Source: Piscirickettsiaceae bacterium (GTDB taxonomy: Bacteria > Pseudomonadota > Gammaproteobacteria > Nitrosococcales > Methylophagaceae). Taken from it: a DNA stretch of 18,617 nt. Of this stretch, positions 9,437 through 15,441 are shown in pieces. The stretch is from contig DAOUSV010000011.1 in NCBI GenBank assembly GCA_030627065.1, positions 1-18,617 on the forward strand, read 5' to 3'. The stretch's first letter is position 1; each line of letters starts with the position of its first letter. The notes below the pieces were generated by a model. That model had not been told where the DNA came from, searched no databases, and was given only the letters and a program-made list of their open reading frames with translations. The position numbers and the translations under genes were made by a program.

Positions 9437-9458
9437 AACTAGTTTTATCGCACTAGTT
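9437..9458. promoter_or_regulatory. perfect dyad AACTAGT-N8-ACTAGTT, candidate operator
   Basis: A seven-base perfect inverted repeat with an eight-base spacer sits in the 182-base gap between the carbonic anhydrase stop and the true start of the ThDP-enzyme gene. There is no T-run after it on either strand, so it does not look like a terminator. A TTGACC hexamer abuts it on the - strand, but I find no convincing -10 at the right distance. A regulator site for the ThDP-ALDH operon is the simplest reading; the protein is unknown. Confidence 0.35.
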
Positions 9459-9500
9459 AGGCATAGAAATTAATTGTGCAATATTGCAATCAATAGGTTT

Positions 9501-10298
9501 TCACTGTAATACAGTTCGGGAATTTATAGGCTGTAATGGCCGGTTATTAGGTTCATGCAAAACAGATATAAAAGCATCAATTTGCTGGCTCTGAACAGCC
9601 ATAACCTTTTTCATTACTATCCATTGCACGCCTTCTGAACATGGTGGGGTTGTTAATGAACCATCAAAACGATAATACTCCTGTTTTTTAGGAAGAATAT
9701 CAATCACGTTAACCATTTCATTCAAAGTGTGGGCCTCTTTGGCATTAGATGGCATAACCGACCAAATGTTTTTGAGCCATTTATTAGGTGATGCAACAGC
9801 AATCACTTTTCGAGATCCGAATTTGTCGGTTTCAACTTCAAGTCCTTTATTAGGAATACCTTGCTCAAACATGATGGCAATTACAGCTAAGCCACCTTGT
9901 TCATTTTGATGCACTAAATGTGCCTCAAGTGGATAGGACTTGCCATTAATATGATTCTCGCTGGGAGCATGAAAGTGTACTTGTAATAAATTGAAAGTTT
10001 GACCTTCCAGCTTAATACTACTGCCCTTCTTATAATTCATTTGAATTGTATGGCCATTATTAACAATCTCATAGCCACCCTGTTGATAGTCAATCTCAAT
10101 CGGGGTAAGATCTGCCTCAGTAAAGCCTGTTAAATTTATCGGAGATTGATTATTTCCTGTGCAGGCAAAATTATCTTCCGTTAAATTTGCCCACTTTTCT
10201 GGGCCTATATCACCAGAATAGCCCCAACTAGTATTGGATTCGGCAAAAACATTGCTCGTAAATACCAATGAGGCCATAAGAATCATCTCTTTTTTCAT
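9501..10298 (-). CDS. periplasmic alpha-carbonic anhydrase
   Basis: Zinc enzyme interconverting CO2 and bicarbonate. A Sec signal peptide (MKKEMILMASLVFTSNVFA) is followed by a likely cleavage after residue 19, placing the enzyme in the periplasm. The alpha-class fold is clear: SWGYSGDIGPEKWANL at the start of the mature part, QSPINL, zinc ligands His108 and His110 in QVHFHAPSEN and His127 in LEAHLVH, and the substrate-pocket signature SLTTPPCSEGVQW. Cys46 and the Cys in PPCSEG can form the disulfide known in bacterial members. The ribosome site AAGGG lies just before the ATG. The gene is divergent from nhaR, with 114 bases between them. Confidence 0.95.
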   Translation of the reverse strand: MKKEMILMASLVFTSNVFAESNTSWGYSGDIGPEKWANLTEDNFACTGNNQSPINLTGFTEADLTPIEIDYQQGGYEIVNNGHTIQMNYKKGSSIKLEGQTFNLLQVHFHAPSENHINGKSYPLEAHLVHQNEQGGLAVIAIMFEQGIPNKGLEVETDKFGSRKVIAVASPNKWLKNIWSVMPSNAKEAHTLNEMVNVIDILPKKQEYYRFDGSLTTPPCSEGVQWIVMKKVMAVQSQQIDAFISVLHEPNNRPLQPINSRTVLQ

Positions 10299-10385
10299 AA
10301 TTATCCCTTCTTTATAAGTTCACCCACCCAAGCATCTTAAGGTAATCAAATAGTTAGTAAAAGTCGAATATAGCTGATAGACTCA

Positions 10386-10398
10386 TCGTAAATTACGA
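10386..10398. promoter_or_regulatory. T-N11-A palindrome TCGTAAATTACGA, candidate NhaR operator
   Basis: A perfect 13-base palindrome (six-base arms, one central base) with T and A exactly eleven bases apart, the classic LysR-type recognition pattern. It ends 14 bases before the nhaR start codon in the shared nhaR/carbonic-anhydrase intergenic region. This position suits autoregulation of nhaR and possibly control of the divergent gene. Binding is inferred from pattern and position only. Confidence 0.45.
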
Positions 10399-10412
10399 AG
10401 TAAAGGTGGCAA

Positions 10413-11315
10413 ATGCTCAATTACAAACATCTGCATTATTTCTGGACAGTGGCTAAAGAAGGCGGCATCGCTAGAGCAAGTGAGCGGCTACATATAACAC
10501 CTCAAACAATTAGTGGACAGTTGACTTTATTAGAAACATATTTTGGTGTTGCATTATTTAACAAAGTTGGGCGAAATTTAGAAATTACGGATATTGGACG
10601 CCAAGTTCTAAGCTTTGCTGATGAAATATTTTCTTTAGGCAATGAACTTGAGCAAATGATGCATCAACTACCTAGCGAGCGCCAACAGATATTCAGAGTT
10701 GGAGTCGTTGATGTTGTCCCTAAGTCTATTGCTCATCACATTCTATTGCCTGCTCTTCAAATGCCAAAGCCAACACGAATGGAGTGTCGTGAAACAGACT
10801 TAGAAACACTTTTGGCCGAGTTAACCTTGCATCGCTTGGACCTTGTGATCGCAGATCGACCCATCCCGCCAAGCGTGAGTACACGAGGATTTAGCCATAA
10901 ACTCGGTGAATGTTCCGTTAGCTTTTTTGCTGCTGAACAAGTACAGCAGCAATTAAGTAATAATTTTCCAGAATGTTTAAATGGAGCTCCGTTATTATTA
11001 CCGAGTCCAGGGAATCAATTACGGACCGATATTGATCAGTGGTTAGATAAAAACCGACTCCACCCCAAAATAGTTGCTGAGTTTGATGATAGTGCATTAA
11101 TGAAAGCCTTTGGCCAAGAAGGGGTGGGGATATTTCTTGCACCAACGGCACTAGAACAAGAAGTTATGCAGCAATATAGCGTTAAAGCCATTGGCCAAAC
11201 CGATGATATAAAAGAATCCTTTTACGCCATTTCTGTTGAGCGCCGAGTCATAAACCCTATCGTTTCTGCTGTGATAGAATCAGCAAATAAAACCTTATTT
11301 TCTAAGGAGAAATAA
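10413..11315 (+). CDS. nhaR: LysR-family transcriptional activator of the Na+/H+ antiporter gene
   Basis: LysR-type regulator of 300 aa. The N-terminal winged helix-turn-helix occupies residues 1-60 (LHYFWTVAKEGGIARASERL, ITPQTISGQLTLLE, then FGVALFNKVGR), and the opening MLNYKHLHYFWTVAKEGG is highly characteristic of NhaR, whose E. coli member senses Na+ and activates nhaA. The rest (about 90-295) is the effector-binding domain, with RLDLVIADRP and GVGIFLAPTALE. The ribosome site AAAGGTGG lies three bases before ATG. The stop codon directly abuts the nhaA start, so the two genes are one operon; the order is the reverse of nhaA-nhaR in E. coli. Confidence 0.93.
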   Translation: MLNYKHLHYFWTVAKEGGIARASERLHITPQTISGQLTLLETYFGVALFNKVGRNLEITDIGRQVLSFADEIFSLGNELEQMMHQLPSERQQIFRVGVVDVVPKSIAHHILLPALQMPKPTRMECRETDLETLLAELTLHRLDLVIADRPIPPSVSTRGFSHKLGECSVSFFAAEQVQQQLSNNFPECLNGAPLLLPSPGNQLRTDIDQWLDKNRLHPKIVAEFDDSALMKAFGQEGVGIFLAPTALEQEVMQQYSVKAIGQTDDIKESFYAISVERRVINPIVSAVIESANKTLFSKEK

Positions 11316-12677
11316 ATGAATACAACAAAGAAAGGCGTCTATCTCGCACCATGGGAAAAACGTTTCGACAAAATATTAAACCCATTTGAAGAGTTTATTC
11401 ACCGTCAAACCACCAGTGGATTTTTATTAATGGGTACAGCGATACTGGCCTTATTTCTTGCGAACAGTTCATTTTCAGAGGTATATTTACACATTCTTCA
11501 TACGCCAATCTTGGTAGGTGTAGGTAGTTGGTCAGTAGAAATGAGCTTGCATCACTGGATTAATGATGGGCTGATGGCCTTGTTTTTCTTTGTTGTCGGC
11601 TTAGAATTAAAGCGTGAAATACTAGTTGGCGAGCTATCCAAATTACGTAATGCCATGCTACCTATTTCTGCCGCAATAGGTGGAATGGTTGTCCCTGCAC
11701 TGATCTATTATATGATTAATCCTGATGGTGATGCTGCAAATGGTTGGGGGATTCCCATGGCGACAGATATTGCTTTTGCACTTGGAGCCTTAGCATTATT
11801 AGCAAATCGCGTCCCGAAAGCGCTGATTACATTTTTGGTTGCATTAGCCATTGTCGATGATCTCGGTGCAGTCTTAGTTATAGCCCTGTTTTATACTGAA
11901 ACGATTGCCTTCACCCCATTATTAATCGCCGGTTTAATGTTTATCGTTTTATTGGCTTTTAATATGGCTGGTATTCGTAAAACACTGCCTTACTTTCTTG
12001 TCGCTGTCGCGCTTTGGTATTCACTATTGTTATCGGGAATACATCCCACTCTGGCAGGGATTTTAGGGGCGATGTCCGTACCAGCTATCCCTAAATATGA
12101 TCCTGAACGTTTTAGTTCGCATGTTAAAGGATTGATGAACAAGTTTGATAACAGTCATCATCAGGGCCAGAGTATTATGAACAATGACGAACTGAGTTCA
12201 GTGGTACATAAATTAGAATACAGCATCGATAGTGTTGGTGTGCCACTTCAGCGTTTAGAACATGCTTGGCATATGCCCGTTGCTTATTTGATAATTCCAA
12301 TTTTTGCCTTAGCAAATGCCGGTATACCGATGTCCTTTGGCTCATTGGGCGACACGATAGCTCACCCAGTTATGATTGGGGTATCCCTCGGCTTAATTTT
12401 AGGTAAGTTTATCGGTATTACCGGAATTAGCTGGTTAGTACTGAAATTAGGCATTGCGGAACTGCCTAAAGATACTCGATTCACCCAAATAGCCGGCGTT
12501 TCACTCTTAGCCGGAATCGGCTTCACAATGTCAATTTTTGTTGCTCAACTTGGCTTTAGCCATAATGATGAATTACTACTTATGGCTAAAACAGGTATCC
12601 TTGCTGCATCGATATTATCTGGGCTAGCTGGTTTTATTTGGCTCTATCTTGTAAGCAGTTCAAAACAAGATAAATAA
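11316..12677 (+). CDS. nhaA: Na+/H+ antiporter NhaA
   Basis: Inner-membrane electrogenic antiporter that exports Na+ in exchange for protons, giving salt and alkaline tolerance. The hydrophobic segments expected of NhaA are visible through the 453 aa. Asp181-Asp182 in ALAIVDDLGAV are the ion-binding pair (Asp163/164 in E. coli), and Asp151 in MATDIAFALGALAL matches Asp133. The C-terminal GIGFTMSIFVAQL is also diagnostic. An extra hydrophilic loop at about 265-300 (KFDNSHHQGQ, NNDELSSVVHKLE) makes it longer than the 388-aa E. coli protein, as in many marine members. The start immediately follows the nhaR TAA, and the AAGGAG ribosome site lies within the end of nhaR. Confidence 0.96.
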   Translation: MNTTKKGVYLAPWEKRFDKILNPFEEFIHRQTTSGFLLMGTAILALFLANSSFSEVYLHILHTPILVGVGSWSVEMSLHHWINDGLMALFFFVVGLELKREILVGELSKLRNAMLPISAAIGGMVVPALIYYMINPDGDAANGWGIPMATDIAFALGALALLANRVPKALITFLVALAIVDDLGAVLVIALFYTETIAFTPLLIAGLMFIVLLAFNMAGIRKTLPYFLVAVALWYSLLLSGIHPTLAGILGAMSVPAIPKYDPERFSSHVKGLMNKFDNSHHQGQSIMNNDELSSVVHKLEYSIDSVGVPLQRLEHAWHMPVAYLIIPIFALANAGIPMSFGSLGDTIAHPVMIGVSLGLILGKFIGITGISWLVLKLGIAELPKDTRFTQIAGVSLLAGIGFTMSIFVAQLGFSHNDELLLMAKTGILAASILSGLAGFIWLYLVSSSKQDK

Positions 12678-12786
12678 CTGCCCACTCTAAGTCTGATTAG
12701 GTAATATGTAATAAAACAAACAACATAATCATGGCATAGCCTGCATCACTTTGATTTTGGCATGCATTTAAATTATAGGAAAAAAT

Positions 12787-13137
12787 ATGAAAGAAATTAC
12801 AGTTGATAGCAACCCAAGTGACGCACTTTTAAAGAAAATCGGGACTGCTCACTGGCCAACATGGGAAAAAGAAGTATCTGTGTTCCCATGGGAATTTGTA
12901 ACAACAGAAACAGCACTTATCTTAGAAGGTGAATGTGAAATGACACCTGAAGATGGTGGCCCTTCAGTTACTTTCAAAGCTGGCGACTTAGTGGTTTTCC
13001 CTGTCGGTTTCAAAGGATCTTGGGAAGTGAAAAAATCACTTAAAAAACAATATAAACATAATGGCGGGAAATTTGTTAAATGTTTCTTCAACAATTTAAC
13101 TATCTTAATCAACCGCACTAAATCAATTATGAAATAA
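12787..13137 (+). CDS. small cupin-domain protein (DUF861-type) with extended C-terminus
   Basis: Single-domain cupin related to the ureidoglycine-aminohydrolase-like cupin_3 group. Seen: HWPTWEKEVSVFPWEF, then TTETALILEGECEMTPEDGG and FKAGDLVVFPVGFKGSWEVKK, the two cupin strands with the conserved glycine turns. The His metal ligands of classical cupins are mostly absent, as is common in this group, so activity is uncertain. The family usually ends shortly after the equivalent of KKQYKHN; here about 24 more residues (FVKCFFNNLTILINRTKSIMK) follow and look unrelated. AGGA precedes the ATG. It is 109 bases after nhaA and overlaps the convergent gene by 11 bases. Confidence 0.82.
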   Translation: MKEITVDSNPSDALLKKIGTAHWPTWEKEVSVFPWEFVTTETALILEGECEMTPEDGGPSVTFKAGDLVVFPVGFKGSWEVKKSLKKQYKHNGGKFVKCFFNNLTILINRTKSIMK

Positions 13138-13450
13138 AGTTTACGTCCATTATTTCCACAATCTTGGTTTCCGAGATTGTGGAAAGCTCGTGTTCGGAAG
13201 ATGAATAAATATCCCCCTCTTTATTACCCAGTGCGATGCTTACAAAATCCGGCTTATCATCATGCAGCAAGATAACGATCCTCTTATTAAGAGGGATGCA
13301 ATCAATCGTGACAGCATCTGCTGGAATGCCTTGATTACGCAATGTTTTATCCATTATTCCCATTAATGTATCGATCGCCCCAGCCTTGCTCTCGAATATA
13401 TCACCCGCTCTAGCGACAAGCTCGGATAAATTTTGTAGTTTACTCTTCAT
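13127..13450 (-). CDS. conserved-looking hypothetical protein, 107 aa
   Basis: I do not recognise a named family. The product is soluble, with a helical N-terminal half (LQNLSELVARAGDIFESKAGAI, shown as two pieces: LQNLSELVARAG then DIFESKAGAI) followed by strand-like VTIDCIPLNKRIVILLHDD and the acidic segment KEGDIYSSSEHELSTI. The balanced composition and the AAAGAG ribosome site six bases before ATG support a real gene. It converges on the cupin gene, overlapping its last 11 bases, and its 3' end encodes a strong hairpin described separately. No function can be assigned. Confidence 0.65.
   Translation of the reverse strand: MKSKLQNLSELVARAGDIFESKAGAIDTLMGIMDKTLRNQGIPADAVTIDCIPLNKRIVILLHDDKPDFVSIALGNKEGDIYSSSEHELSTISETKIVEIMDVNFIS
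13153..13185. terminator. 15-bp hairpin with 3-base loop at a convergent junction
   Basis: TTTCCACAATCTTGG at 13153-13167, loop TTT at 13168-13170, and CCGAGATTGTGGAAA at 13171-13185 pair at all 15 positions (one G-T wobble). It starts 15 bases after the cupin stop on the + strand and lies within the last codons of the opposing 107-aa gene. There is no long T-run on either side, so it is not a textbook intrinsic terminator; it may end or protect the cupin mRNA 3' end. Confidence 0.5.
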
Positions 13451-13551
13451 ATGAACTCTTTGTAGTTAGGGCAACTGGATAGAAACTTAACACCGAGTTC
13501 TACAGAAATTTAGAAGTACAATCAAACAAATTTTCCATAACAGTCATTTAG

Positions 13552-13663
13552 GCCGTCTATTCCTTAATATGTTGAAAAACTATATTCCCAGCTTTTCATA
13601 AATTAATCAATATCTGTTTTGAGTCGAATGCTACCATAGCACCACATATTAATTATAGACGGC
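13552..13663. repeat. 112-bp stretch bounded by imperfect inverted repeats
   Basis: The left arm at 13552-13572 is GCCGTCTAT-TCC-TTAATATGT, and the right arm at 13644-13663, reverse-complemented, reads GCCGTCTAT-AA-TTAATATGT: two blocks of nine identical bases with a small internal mismatch. About 71 bases lie between. I see no clear target-site duplication and no ORF inside. It may be a small non-autonomous mobile element or a structured RNA. It occupies most of the 233-base gap between the 107-aa and 156-aa genes; nothing else is recognisable in that gap. Confidence 0.5.
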
Positions 13664-13683
13664 AGCCTTACCTGATTCTCGAC

Positions 13684-14154
13684 ATGAGCCTTTTAGTATT
13701 ACAAATAATTATCAAGCAATGGGATAAAAGCCAACGAACAGAAGGTCATATTAGGAAAAGGGCTGAAATACCCATTCAATACCCCATAAATATTCCTCCT
13801 GCTTTCTATGTATTCAACAATCAATGCGTTATCGACCAACACGGCGATGACTTACTCGGTAAGCGAATAACTTATTCCCAAGATAATAATGGAAAAATCA
13901 TATTTGATCGATTTCAAGTTTGCTTAAGCAGAAAATCTATTGAATACAGAGGAGAGTCTGCTGCTAATCATAAAGTAATTGGCTCGTTAGACAATAAATG
14001 GATTCAATGTAAGTACAGTTGGCGCTATAGCGTATACGAAGGCGGACTCTACTATTGGCTGTATGAAGAAGTAACATTAAATGTAATTAGTATGAGTACA
14101 TTTGATGAAAACATATTTTTAAATTATAAGCCTACGATTATTTTTACTGGATAG
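13684..14154 (+). CDS. unrecognised hypothetical protein, 156 aa
   Basis: I recognise no family. The reading frame begins MSLLVLQIIIKQWDKSQRTEG, shown only in part here: a short hydrophobic start (LLVLQIII), too short and too poorly shaped for a firm signal peptide. The remainder is polar and rich in aromatic residues and alternating strand patterns (WIQCKYSWRYSVYEGG, YYWLYEEVTLNV), suggesting a beta-rich fold. No good ribosome site precedes the ATG. It is the only sizeable frame in 13451-14400 and is isolated, pointing opposite to the flanking genes, beside an inverted-repeat stretch and a tRNA-like fragment, so it may be an acquired or decaying gene. Confidence 0.45.
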   Translation: MSLLVLQIIIKQWDKSQRTEGHIRKRAEIPIQYPINIPPAFYVFNNQCVIDQHGDDLLGKRITYSQDNNGKIIFDRFQVCLSRKSIEYRGESAANHKVIGSLDNKWIQCKYSWRYSVYEGGLYYWLYEEVTLNVISMSTFDENIFLNYKPTIIFTG

Positions 14155-14242
14155 AAAATATAGGATATTTAATCAACCTTCCGATTGACTACTTCGGTGC
14201 TGAGATCTAATGACCCACTGCAACAAGCATTTAAATGAGGTT

Positions 14243-14270
14243 AAACAAAAAGCCCCAGCACTAAAGGCTT
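14243..14270 (-). terminator. intrinsic terminator after the tRNA-like sequence
   Basis: Read on the - strand: AAGCC, an 11-base loop, GGCTT, then TTTTTGTTT. The stem bases are 14266-14270 and 14250-14254 in + coordinates. It lies nine bases past the encoded CCA-like end at 14280 and would end transcripts from the RIO-kinase side. Confidence 0.65.
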
Positions 14271-14279
14271 GATTATATA

Positions 14280-14311
14280 TGGCGGAGACCCACAAGGACT
14301 TGAACCTTGGG
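14280..14311 (-). pseudogene. tRNA-like 3' end (T-arm + GCCA), no matching 5' half
   Basis: On the - strand there is a perfect five-bp T-stem (CAAGG/CCTTG) around a TTCAAGT loop, followed by TGGGTCTCC, a G discriminator and CCA. The G discriminator suggests a tRNA-Ser or tRNA-Sec origin, and nine rather than seven bases between T-stem and discriminator recalls tRNA-Sec's long acceptor. However, the complementary 5' strand (GGAGACCC) is not found in the 90-120 bases upstream, and no Sec- or Ser-type anticodon arm can be drawn. I read it as a truncated or displaced tRNA end. Confidence 0.5.
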
Positions 14312-14400
14312 CAAAGAAATGGCATCACTTTTCCCAATGAGAATAAAAAGCAGACCAATCTGGTTCACCCCCATTGATTATCTGTTAGTACCAAACCCCA

Positions 14401-15252
14401 TCAATCATCCTCTTCACGCAACCGTTGTTGTCGTTCTTCTTCTTCAGCTAAGATTGATTTAATTTCAAGCATGACGCCATCGACATCCGCTTCTTCTGTA
14501 TTTTCTTCAAAATAGCCGGTTAGTTCGGTGTTTGCTTGTAATTGTCCATTTTCAAAGAGTGCCCATATTTCTTTGTCATACCGACTATTCAGTAATTCTG
14601 GAGCGTATTGAGCATAGTAACGCGTTATATTCTGAACATCTCGCTCTAGCATTGATTGAGCATTATTATTCGCGGCAGCATTCACAGCTTGAGGTAGGTC
14701 AATAATCACTGGACCATTCTCATCGACTAGAACATTAAACTCTGACAAGTCACCATGTACTATCCCTGCACAGAGCATTCTCATCACGGAGTGCATTACG
14801 CTTGCATGGTCTTCCCGTGCTTGCTCGGCAGACATCGTGATATCGTTGAGGCGGGGTGCGACTTGACCATACTCGTCCGTGATTAACTCCATCAGTAACA
14901 CGCCATTAAGGCAATCATAGGGTTGAGGCACTCGGACGCCTGCACCTGCGAGAAGGTAGAGCGCATCAACTTCGGCATTTTGCCACGTTTCTTCTTGTTG
15001 TTTCCGACCAAATTTCGAGCCTTTTTCCATGGCTCTGCCGCGACGACTATTACGAACCTTTCGCCCTTCTTGGTACTTCACTGCTTGCTTGAAGCTACGC
15101 TTAGCGGCATCTTTATAGACTTTGGCACAACGTAGTTCAGAACCACATCTTACGACATAGACATCGGCTTCTTTGCCACTCATTAATCGTCTGACAACGT
15201 CATCGACTAAGCCATCATCAACAAGTGGCTGGATTTGTTTTGGTATTTTCAT
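14401..15252 (-). CDS. RIO1-type atypical serine protein kinase
   Basis: Cytosolic atypical kinase/ATPase of the RIO family; in archaea and eukaryotes RIO1 acts in small ribosomal subunit maturation, while the bacterial role is poorly known. Residues seen: nucleotide loop MSGKEADVYVV (24-34), Lys44 in CAKVY, the hinge-side LLMELITDEYG, catalytic loop IVHGDLSEFNVLV with Asp168 and Asn173, and metal-binding Asp185 in VIIDLPQAV, the RIO replacement for DFG. An acidic, glutamate-rich tail (EEEERQQRLREEDD) ends the 283 aa. The ribosome site is weak. It lies downstream of the rpoD-tRNA terminator, so it probably has its own promoter or depends on read-through. Confidence 0.93.
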   Translation of the reverse strand: MKIPKQIQPLVDDGLVDDVVRRLMSGKEADVYVVRCGSELRCAKVYKDAAKRSFKQAVKYQEGRKVRNSRRGRAMEKGSKFGRKQQEETWQNAEVDALYLLAGAGVRVPQPYDCLNGVLLMELITDEYGQVAPRLNDITMSAEQAREDHASVMHSVMRMLCAGIVHGDLSEFNVLVDENGPVIIDLPQAVNAAANNNAQSMLERDVQNITRYYAQYAPELLNSRYDKEIWALFENGQLQANTELTGYFEENTEEADVDGVMLEIKSILAEEEERQQRLREEDD

Positions 15253-15288
15253 AGCGCTTCTGAGTCTTGCCTCTCAATCTATCCCACT

Positions 15289-15324
15289 AAAAAAGCCCCA
15301 AAACCCGAAAGGGAAATGAGGCTT
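15289..15324 (-). terminator. intrinsic terminator of the dnaG-rpoD-tRNA unit
   Basis: On the - strand: AAGCC, an inner hairpin CCC-TTTC-GGG, GGCTT and a T-run (the A run at 15289-15294 in + coordinates). It follows tRNA-Ile2 by about 35 bases and precedes the RIO kinase start by about 35. A small extra dyad, GCAAC-N7-GTTGC, lies at 15333-15349 between it and the tRNA. Confidence 0.75.
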
Positions 15325-15358
15325 ATTTTGTTGCAACCAATTTAGTTGCGATGTTTTA

Positions 15359-15435
15359 TGGTGGGCCCAGTAGGACTTGAACCTACGACCTGTCGATTAT
15401 GAGTCGATCGCTCTAACCAGCTGAGCTATGGGCCC
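15359..15435 (-). tRNA. tRNA-Ile2 (CAU, lysidine-modified)
   Basis: A complete 77-base cloverleaf with a seven-bp acceptor (GGGCCCA/TGGGCCC), discriminator A and encoded CCA; the anticodon loop is CTCATAA and the anticodon is at 15399-15401 in + coordinates. The surroundings GACTCATAATCG match tRNA-Ile2, whose C34 is converted to lysidine by TilS so that it reads AUA, and differ from the elongator tRNA-Met at the window start. A CAU tRNA just after rpoD is a recurring arrangement in gammaproteobacteria. It lies six bases after the rpoD stop, so it is probably cut from the same transcript. Elongator Met identity is less likely but not excluded. Confidence 0.88.
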
Positions 15436-15441
15436 TAAATT

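Noticed and set aside
13552..13663. Integron attC site
   Set aside because: The GTTRRRY and RYYYAAC core sites are absent at the arms, and there is no integrase or cassette series.
14280..14400. Complete selC (tRNA-Sec) gene
   Set aside because: The 3' end resembles tRNA-Sec, but no GGAGACCC-type 5' strand, TCA anticodon loop or long variable arm can be found upstream.
14280..14400. 3' end of a tmRNA (ssrA)
   Set aside because: The acceptor sequence differs from tmRNA ends, and the space upstream is filled by the RIO kinase gene, with no tag reading frame.
15359..15435. Second elongator tRNA-Met
   Set aside because: The anticodon is CAT, but the arm sequence and the position after rpoD fit tRNA-Ile2 better and differ from the tRNA-Met at 1-47.
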